Assembly (NCBI RefSeq): GCF_007753095.1
Contig: NZ_CP036348.1
Span: 3,162,001-3,226,000 of the forward strand
Length of the DNA: 64,000 nucleotides
From: Rosistilla carotiformis
Lineage (GTDB): Bacteria > Planctomycetota > Planctomycetia > Pirellulales > Pirellulaceae
Direction of reading: 5' to 3'
The notes beneath the pieces are model-generated. The model saw nothing but the letters and a program-made list of their open reading frames with translations, was not told the DNA's origin and made no database searches. A program made the position numbers and the translations under genes. Positions 57,288 through 64,000 of the stretch are shown one piece after another. Positions within the stretch are counted from its first letter, which is position 1. The number at the start of each line of letters is the position of its first letter.

Positions 57288-58118
57288 TCACTTCGTCTCG
57301 TCGGCATCTTGTGCCGGCGGAGTGACTTGGCAGCAGGGCAGCGGCGTTTTGGCGATCGCTTGGATCTGAGCGTCGATGTCGTCGTTGTTTTCTGCGGACG
57401 CTTCAACGGAAGCTTGCAGCGATGTCAGCGAGCCGAGGTTAGCGAAGCCGCGGCCCGAAGCGGTGTAGCAACCGCCGACGACCAGCATCACCGCGGCAAA
57501 TGCAGGGATCGCCATCGTGAAGCGTCGCGATAGGAACTGGGTTCCCGCAACCAGAGCGACCAACGCCGGAACGGTTCCAATCCAGAAGGCGATCATCACG
57601 ACAGGCCCCATCGTCAGGCTGCCCGTTCCGGCGGCGACCAGTGCGAACAGGTAAAGCCATCCACAGGGCAGCAGAGTCGTCAACAAACCGGTCGCCAATG
57701 CGCGGCCTGGCAGTGGCAGTCGGAAGACATACGGACGCAGCCGAACCAACAGACCGCCGATTCGCGACGGCGCCGGCCCTTCGGTCGCGTCGGTTTTCCG
57801 AGGGGCGATGATCGAGATCAAGCGATGGATGCCGATCAGGATCATGATCGCACCAACGACGCGAGCGGCGAGCAATTGGTATCCCATCGCCGCTCCGCCG
57901 AAATCGATCAGACTGCCGATCGCCCCGGCGATCAAGCCAGCCAAAGCGTACGTGATCAAGCGTCCGATGTGATACAACGCGCCGGCGGTCATCACGCGTC
58001 GCCGCGAGACGTTTTCGCTGGCACCACTGGCCCAGATCGCCAACGGTCCGCACATCCCCACGCAGTGCATGCTGCCCAGCAGGCTGGCGGTGACGATCGC
58101 GGTCGCAAGAATCCACAT
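57288..58118 (-). CDS. SafE/TauE-like membrane protein of the cbb3 cluster
   Basis: Membrane protein of 276 residues with about six helices. The N-terminal motif SMHCVGMCGPL is the hallmark of the COG2836 branch of the SafE/TauE group, whose members are linked to copper delivery or cytochrome oxidase assembly. Helix sequences such as ALATGLLTTLLPCGWLYLFAL and VMIAFWIGTVPALVALVAG follow. The C-terminal tail has a CC pair (LPCCQVTPP) that may bind metal. It lies 6 bases downstream of the fixH stop on the same strand, so the gene is the last of the oxidase assembly operon. Confidence 0.85.
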   Translation of the reverse strand: MWILATAIVTASLLGSMHCVGMCGPLAIWASGASENVSRRRVMTAGALYHIGRLITYALAGLIAGAIGSLIDFGGAAMGYQLLAARVVGAIMILIGIHRLISIIAPRKTDATEGPAPSRIGGLLVRLRPYVFRLPLPGRALATGLLTTLLPCGWLYLFALVAAGTGSLTMGPVVMIAFWIGTVPALVALVAGTQFLSRRFTMAIPAFAAVMLVVGGCYTASGRGFANLGSLTSLQASVEASAENNDDIDAQIQAIAKTPLPCCQVTPPAQDADETK

Positions 58119-58124
58119 CGCAGA

Positions 58125-58655
58125 TCAATCCCGTTCGAGAGTTCGTTGTACCGTGATCCGTTGGGCTTCGTGGCGGATGTTCAAATCGACCTGCCACAGT
58201 CCGCTGCGCTCCATCGGCGCCAGGACTTGGTACTCCGCATCGCCAACCGGCTGCATGTCGACCGTTTGCACTTCGGCCGCGCGGGCGTGATGGTAGATGT
58301 CCGCGGAGACCTGCAGATCATCGATCGGTTTTCCATCGGCGTCGGCGATCGAAACCTGAACCGCCCGCATGCCGCGTCCGTCGGCGACGTTGGAGACATC
58401 CAAGTCGACGGTCCAGCCGAGTCGCTTTGCGGCGGTTCGCTCGCTGTGGATCTGATCCCAGTTGAGCGCCGCCTGATGGTAATTGGGGACGATCGCCGCC
58501 GAAGCGTCTCCCGTCGCCAGTTTGATCGCGACGCCGCCGATCACCAATTGCAGTCCCAACAAGGCGACAACTAATGAAACCCAGAACCACTTCGCTTTGC
58601 GTTCGGCGATCTGTTGGTCAGTGCGTTGCGCGACCGTCGCCTGCTGGTTACTCAT
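58125..58655 (-). CDS. fixH: FixH/CcoH-like cbb3 oxidase assembly protein
   Basis: Small membrane protein of 176 residues. A cytoplasmic N-terminus (QQIAERKAKWFW) is followed by one helix (VSLVVALLGLQLVIGGVAIKLA) and a periplasmic beta-rich domain beginning NYHQAALNWDQIHSER, where ALxWD is typical of FixH. The family is required for cbb3 oxidase assembly in Rhizobiales and related bacteria. Its start overlaps the ccoG stop as ATGA, so the two are translationally coupled. Confidence 0.88.
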   Translation of the reverse strand: MSNQQATVAQRTDQQIAERKAKWFWVSLVVALLGLQLVIGGVAIKLATGDASAAIVPNYHQAALNWDQIHSERTAAKRLGWTVDLDVSNVADGRGMRAVQVSIADADGKPIDDLQVSADIYHHARAAEVQTVDMQPVGDAEYQVLAPMERSGLWQVDLNIRHEAQRITVQRTLERD

Positions 58656-60088
58656 TGTCGTGGTCCTAACAGATTGAATTGCACGGTCTTGCTGGTGTCT
58701 TTACTGCTGGTCACTTCCAGCGTGGCAGGTTGGTTTCCCGTGCCAAAGGTCAGGCTGCCACTGAACTCGGTCGCGACCGGCACCAGCGACGTCCCGCCCG
58801 GTTCGAGCGTGAGCCCCGTCGGATCGATCACCTTCAGTTGGACATTCGCCGGTTCGGCGACTTGCAACGCATAGGTCTGCTTTTCGTCGGTTCGATTGAC
58901 CAAGCGGATCGTAAAACTGTTGGAGATCCGGCCGCGAGCGACTGTCGTGAACGGAGCCCCTTTGCCGCGAAGGACCCGCGCGTCGAAGGTCGTTTTCGTC
59001 GACAAGGCGTAGGCGAAGCCCGACAGGACGGCGGTCAGGATCAACGGGTAGATGATCGTTCGAGGGCGAATTCGACGCCGCGGTTTGCCCGCGATCCCAT
59101 CTTGGGAACCGTAACGGATCAGCCCACGCGGGCTGCCGACGCGATCCATCACCTCGTCGCACGCGTCGATGCACTGGGTGCAATTGATGCACTCCATCTG
59201 CAAACCGTCGCGAATATCGATCCCCGTCGGGCAGACGACGACGCAGCGGTTGCAATCGACACAGTCGCCGGCATTATCCTCGGCGCGGTGTTTGCCCTTT
59301 TTCCGCGGCTCGCCCCGAACCGGGTCGTAGGTCACGATCAGCGATTGTTCGTCCAGCATGACCGACTGGAAACGCCCGTAAGGACATGCGATCAGACACA
59401 TCTGTTCACGGAAGATCAGAAAATCGAACAACATCAAACCGGTCGTTGCGGCCATCACCAGGAACGCCGCCGGATGGTCGATAGGCGAACTCTGGATCCA
59501 CTGGCTCAATCGTTCCGTACCGACAAAGTAGGCGAGGAACGTATGCGCTAGAAACATGCTCAGAAGAACATAGACCGCCACGCGGGCAACTTGTTTCACG
59601 CCCGTGAGTGGCTTCTTGGCGTGGCCGCCGCGTCCTGTCGTTCCATCGAACAGCCGATCGATCGGGCGGAACAGGTATTCCATGTAGACGGTTTGCGGGC
59701 AGGCCCAACCGCACCATGCGCGGCCGGCGATCGCGGTGATCAGCACGATCCCGAACATCACGCTCAGCATCAATAATGCCAGCAACATCGTGTCGGTCGG
59801 CAGGAAGGTCCTGCCAAAAATCGTGAACTGACGCGCCGGGATGTCCATCAGGATCAGCGGCTTGCCAGCGACTCGCAGGTGCGGGACCGCAACAAAGACG
59901 ACCATCAAGATGTAGGCGACGACGCGACGTTTTCGCCACCAGCCGCCGGTCGCCAAGTGAGGCATCAACCAACGGCGGCTGCCATCGCGGCGGAGTGTGC
60001 TGAGCACGTCGTCATCGTCGTGTGACGTGCCCGCCGCGCCACTGGCGGCGGTGTGAGGAACAACGGGAAGCGAGCGTTTGTCGTTCAT
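58652..60088 (-). CDS. ccoG: Cytochrome c oxidase accessory protein CcoG (FixG/RdxA)
   Basis: Polytopic iron-sulfur protein of 478 residues with a role in cbb3 oxidase copper handling. Membrane helices near residues 40-65, 90-115, 165-195 and 205-225 include the motif GRAWCGWACPQTVYMEYLFRP. Two 4Fe-4S motifs CVDCNRCVVVCPTG and CINCTQCIDACDEVMDRVGSP sit at about residues 275-315. A further helix (IYPLILTAVLSGFAYAL) and an Ig-like C-terminal domain (IG_CcoG) follow. ATG 60088 starts MNDKRSLPVV. It lies downstream of ccoP after 114 bases and overlaps fixH by 4 bases. Confidence 0.94.
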   Translation of the reverse strand: MNDKRSLPVVPHTAASGAAGTSHDDDDVLSTLRRDGSRRWLMPHLATGGWWRKRRVVAYILMVVFVAVPHLRVAGKPLILMDIPARQFTIFGRTFLPTDTMLLALLMLSVMFGIVLITAIAGRAWCGWACPQTVYMEYLFRPIDRLFDGTTGRGGHAKKPLTGVKQVARVAVYVLLSMFLAHTFLAYFVGTERLSQWIQSSPIDHPAAFLVMAATTGLMLFDFLIFREQMCLIACPYGRFQSVMLDEQSLIVTYDPVRGEPRKKGKHRAEDNAGDCVDCNRCVVVCPTGIDIRDGLQMECINCTQCIDACDEVMDRVGSPRGLIRYGSQDGIAGKPRRRIRPRTIIYPLILTAVLSGFAYALSTKTTFDARVLRGKGAPFTTVARGRISNSFTIRLVNRTDEKQTYALQVAEPANVQLKVIDPTGLTLEPGGTSLVPVATEFSGSLTFGTGNQPATLEVTSSKDTSKTVQFNLLGPRQ

Positions 60089-60202
60089 GAGGAACTTACA
60101 GTCATCGCAGCCGGTTGGCGTGCGATGCCGATGCCCTGCAGTGTTAGATTCCGATTTAAAAAGTAAACATTTGTTCGTTTGCAGTCGGCGATTGTCGTCG
60201 CG

Positions 60203-60805
60203 CTAAGGCGTCGCTTCTTTTTCTGGTTCCGGCAGTGCTTCGGGCCATGGCGAAATTTCGCGTCCGTCGGGACCTTTGCCCCCTTCGACGTTTTCACCAC
60301 GCAGCGAAGCGACGTAAGCCGAAACCAAGACGATCTCGTTCGGATGCAGGCGAGTTTTCCAAGCCGGCATCGCATTGCCGCCAGCGCCGTTGGTCACGAC
60401 CTTGGCGATGTCTTCGACGTTCTGGATGTACTTGAAATATTCGTCGGTCAGGTTCGGACCGACCATTCCTTCGCCGTTGCGGCCGTGGCACGAGATGCAA
60501 TTCGTCTTGAAGATGACCTCACCCACACGGACCCAGTTTTTCTTGTGGCTGTAGCGAACGATCGTTTCCGCATTCGGCTCCAAATCGCCGATCTCAGCGA
60601 ACTGCAGACGCGTGTTTTCGGCTAACGCGACATCATAGATATCGTGGACCGAACGGCCTTCGGCACCGCCGTGGTAGAAGACCCAGTACATGGGGCTGAA
60701 GGCGATCGACGCGACGAACAACCACTTCCACCAACCGGGCAGCGGGTTGTCGTATTCTTCGATGCCATCGTAGCTGTGATCGAGCTTGTGATTGTTATCG
60801 GTCAT
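60203..60805 (-). CDS. ccoP: Cbb3 oxidase subunit CcoP-like cytochrome c (mono-haem)
   Basis: Membrane-bound cytochrome c of 200 residues. The N-terminal helix WWKWLFVASIAFSPMYWVFYH is preceded by YDGIEEYDNPLPGWW, the CcoP signature. Only one haem motif, CISCH (C103, C106, H107), is present with a distal Met in NAMPAWK; typical CcoP has two haems and about 300 residues. ATG 60805 overlaps the ccoQ-like gene by 11 bases. The gene lies between ccoQ and ccoG. Confidence 0.92.
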   Translation of the reverse strand: MTDNNHKLDHSYDGIEEYDNPLPGWWKWLFVASIAFSPMYWVFYHGGAEGRSVHDIYDVALAENTRLQFAEIGDLEPNAETIVRYSHKKNWVRVGEVIFKTNCISCHGRNGEGMVGPNLTDEYFKYIQNVEDIAKVVTNGAGGNAMPAWKTRLHPNEIVLVSAYVASLRGENVEGGKGPDGREISPWPEALPEPEKEATP

Positions 60806-60977
60806 AACGTGGGTCCTCCACCTTGTCGCTCAACGGGATCGATGCGAAGCGGTCGGTTGCGTTGCGGCTGAGCCGCATCGTGCCGTAGACCATGACCGCA
60901 AACGCGGCGACAAACAGTCCCAACGCGATTTCGGCACAGTTGGAATAATCGAGTGCGGAAACAAGGTCTCTGATCAT
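60795..60977 (-). CDS. ccoQ: Small CcoQ-like cbb3 oxidase subunit
   Basis: Protein of 60 residues with one membrane helix (CAEIALGLFVAAFAVMVYGTM) and a polar tail ending DKVEDPRYDR. CcoQ proteins have this architecture but little sequence conservation, so the call rests mainly on the position between the fused ccoNO gene and ccoP. ATG 60977 lies 62 bases after the ccoNO stop, and the 3' end overlaps ccoP by 11 bases. Confidence 0.75.
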   Translation of the reverse strand: MIRDLVSALDYSNCAEIALGLFVAAFAVMVYGTMRLSRNATDRFASIPLSDKVEDPRYDR

Positions 60978-61039
60978 TTCGATGTCTCAGATTTTGCAGT
61001 GATTGCGATTCATTGATTTCACGTCGTGCGACGCGGAGA

Positions 61040-63403
<2,364 letters not shown>

Positions 63404-63722
63404 AGCCGAACAACTTCTCTAACGGTGAGTTCTTGCAAACAGAGAGGTGCGAGCGTGATTCCCACGCACCGCAGACCATAGTTTCAGATATTGTGAACCG
63501 CGATTCAACTGCAAAAGAGAGCGGCTAATCGTCACGCCTGCGGCAGTTTGTGACAGCTCGCGTTCGCGATTCCGTTTCCTACCAGCACAAAGCGCAAGGA
63601 GGGAAGGATACGAGCGCAAAACGCAAGGCGAGAGAACCCAATGCGAGCACGAAGCGCAAGCGATTGAATGTTTTGTAAATGCGTCACTCGCTTGCGCTCG
63701 TGCTCGTAATGGATCGCGCGGA
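63404..63722. other. Intergenic region bioB / ccoNO with a long inverted repeat
   Basis: Contains the ccoNO promoter; no FNR-type TTGAT-N4-ATCAA box is recognised. Near bioB a long inverted repeat of 18 matched bases (63645-63663 and 63688-63705, one bulged A, 24-base loop) lies just after the bioB stop and may act as its terminator or be a dispersed repeat. No coding frame is convincing. Confidence 0.5.
63645..63705. repeat. Long imperfect palindrome after bioB
   Basis: Left arm GAGCACGAAGCGCAAGCGA and right arm TCGCTTGCGCTCGTGCTC pair over 18 bases with one bulge. The arms contain the AGCGCAAGCGA word also partly repeated upstream near 63612-63630. It starts 18 bases from the bioB stop. 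It resembles a dispersed REP-like element, but copy number elsewhere cannot be judged from one window. Confidence 0.7.
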
Positions 63723-64000
63723 TTACGACGAGACGGTTTCTTCGTTGATCGTGACTTCGAAACCGAGATCGCGGATCATGTCGTAATCGGCTTGCGGCGG
63801 CTGACCCTGCGTGGTCAGGTAATCGCCGACGAACATCGAATTGGCGGCGTACAGCCCCAGCGGTTGCAGCGATCGCAGATGGATCTCGCGGCCGCCGGAG
63901 ATCCGCAGTTCGCGGTCGGGATTGACGAAGCGGAACATCGCCAACGCCTTCAAGCAATAGGCGGGGGTCAATTGATCGTTCCCTTCCAGCGGCGTGCCAT
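63723..64000 (-). CDS. bioB: Biotin synthase, C-terminal part (cut by window edge)
   Basis: Radical SAM enzyme inserting sulfur into dethiobiotin. Only about 91 C-terminal residues are visible, reading in from the right edge as [20 protein letters not shown]. The typical BioB segments [20 protein letters not shown] and the C-terminal [13 protein letters not shown] are clear and place the frame with confidence. The 5' part with the CxxxCxxC motif lies outside the window. The gene is co-directional with the cbb3 cluster but separated by a 319-base gap with a palindrome. Confidence 0.95.
   Translation of the reverse strand, partial: GTPLEGNDQLTPAYCLKALAMFRFVNPDRELRISGGREIHLRSLQPLGLYAANSMFVGDYLTTQGQPPQADYDMIRDLGFEVTINEETVSS

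Noticed and set aside
63404-63722. FNR/Anr-type box for the cbb3 operon (TTGAAT...TTCAC)
   Set aside because: The half sites differ from TTGAT-N4-ATCAA in sequence and spacing, so oxygen regulation by FNR is not supported here.

Overview
The window looks like chromosomal DNA of a planctomycete, most likely a member of the Pirellulales. The reasons are the paired DUF1592/DUF1552 genes, an N-terminal LEPRQLLA motif on a giant surface protein with dockerin and Calx-beta repeats, a secreted sulfatase, tetrahydromethanopterin-linked C1 genes (fae, mtdB), a PknB-like kinase gene and long intergenic gaps. The genus cannot be fixed from the sequence alone. No rRNA, tRNA, CRISPR array, prophage or insertion sequence was seen, and no gene appears frameshifted; genes are cut only at the two window ends.

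Layout. 1-2.9 kb: a two-component system (response regulator then sensor kinase, ATGA overlap) with a small membrane ORF upstream and an edge-truncated ORF downstream. 3.3-7.3 kb: a secreted cytochrome-like DUF1592 protein and its Tat-exported DUF1552 partner. 7.3-10.5 kb: a DUF1573 protein and ilvN-ilvC for branched-chain amino acids. 10.9-13.7 kb: a tight operon scpA, MBL-fold hydrolase, hemW. 13.8-18.6 kb: a HEAT-repeat metallopeptidase, a SlyD-like prolyl isomerase and ppdK. 18.9-21.9 kb: mtdB and fae, with an ATP-grasp gene diverging from them, forming a formaldehyde-oxidation locus. 21.9-30 kb: a GNAT enzyme, the 1958-residue surface protein with a C-terminal metzincin-type zinc motif, and a sulfatase. 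31-38 kb: a complete RND tripartite efflux system. 38.4-46 kb: a porin, a lipoprotein lipase-like hydrolase, and a MacB-type ABC exporter with its HlyD-type adaptor. 46.4-53.7 kb: a phosphoesterase, thiS-thiG, an HTH/receiver regulator, a PIG-L deacetylase, a Ser/Thr kinase and a polysaccharide deacetylase. 53.8-54.7 kb: five tandem copies of a GC-rich unit of about 194 bp. 54.8-57.2 kb: an M19-like protein and an HExxH lipoprotein. 57.3-63.4 kb: a cbb3 oxidase cluster (fused ccoNO, ccoQ, mono-haem ccoP, ccoG, fixH, SafE-like). The right edge holds the 3' part of bioB.

The genes suggest an aerobic to microaerobic heterotroph that degrades sulfated polysaccharides, detoxifies C1 units and exports toxic compounds through several envelope systems. 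Intrinsic terminators with T-runs were found after ilvC, ppdK, fae, the sulfatase, the phosphoesterase and the HTH/receiver gene. The most noteworthy items are the M19-like protein lacking key metal ligands, the ccoNO fusion with a short mono-haem CcoP, the HEAT-repeat metallopeptidase, the HTH-first receiver protein, the tandem repeat array and the structured DNA between fae and the ATP-grasp gene. None can be called a new system from sequence alone.
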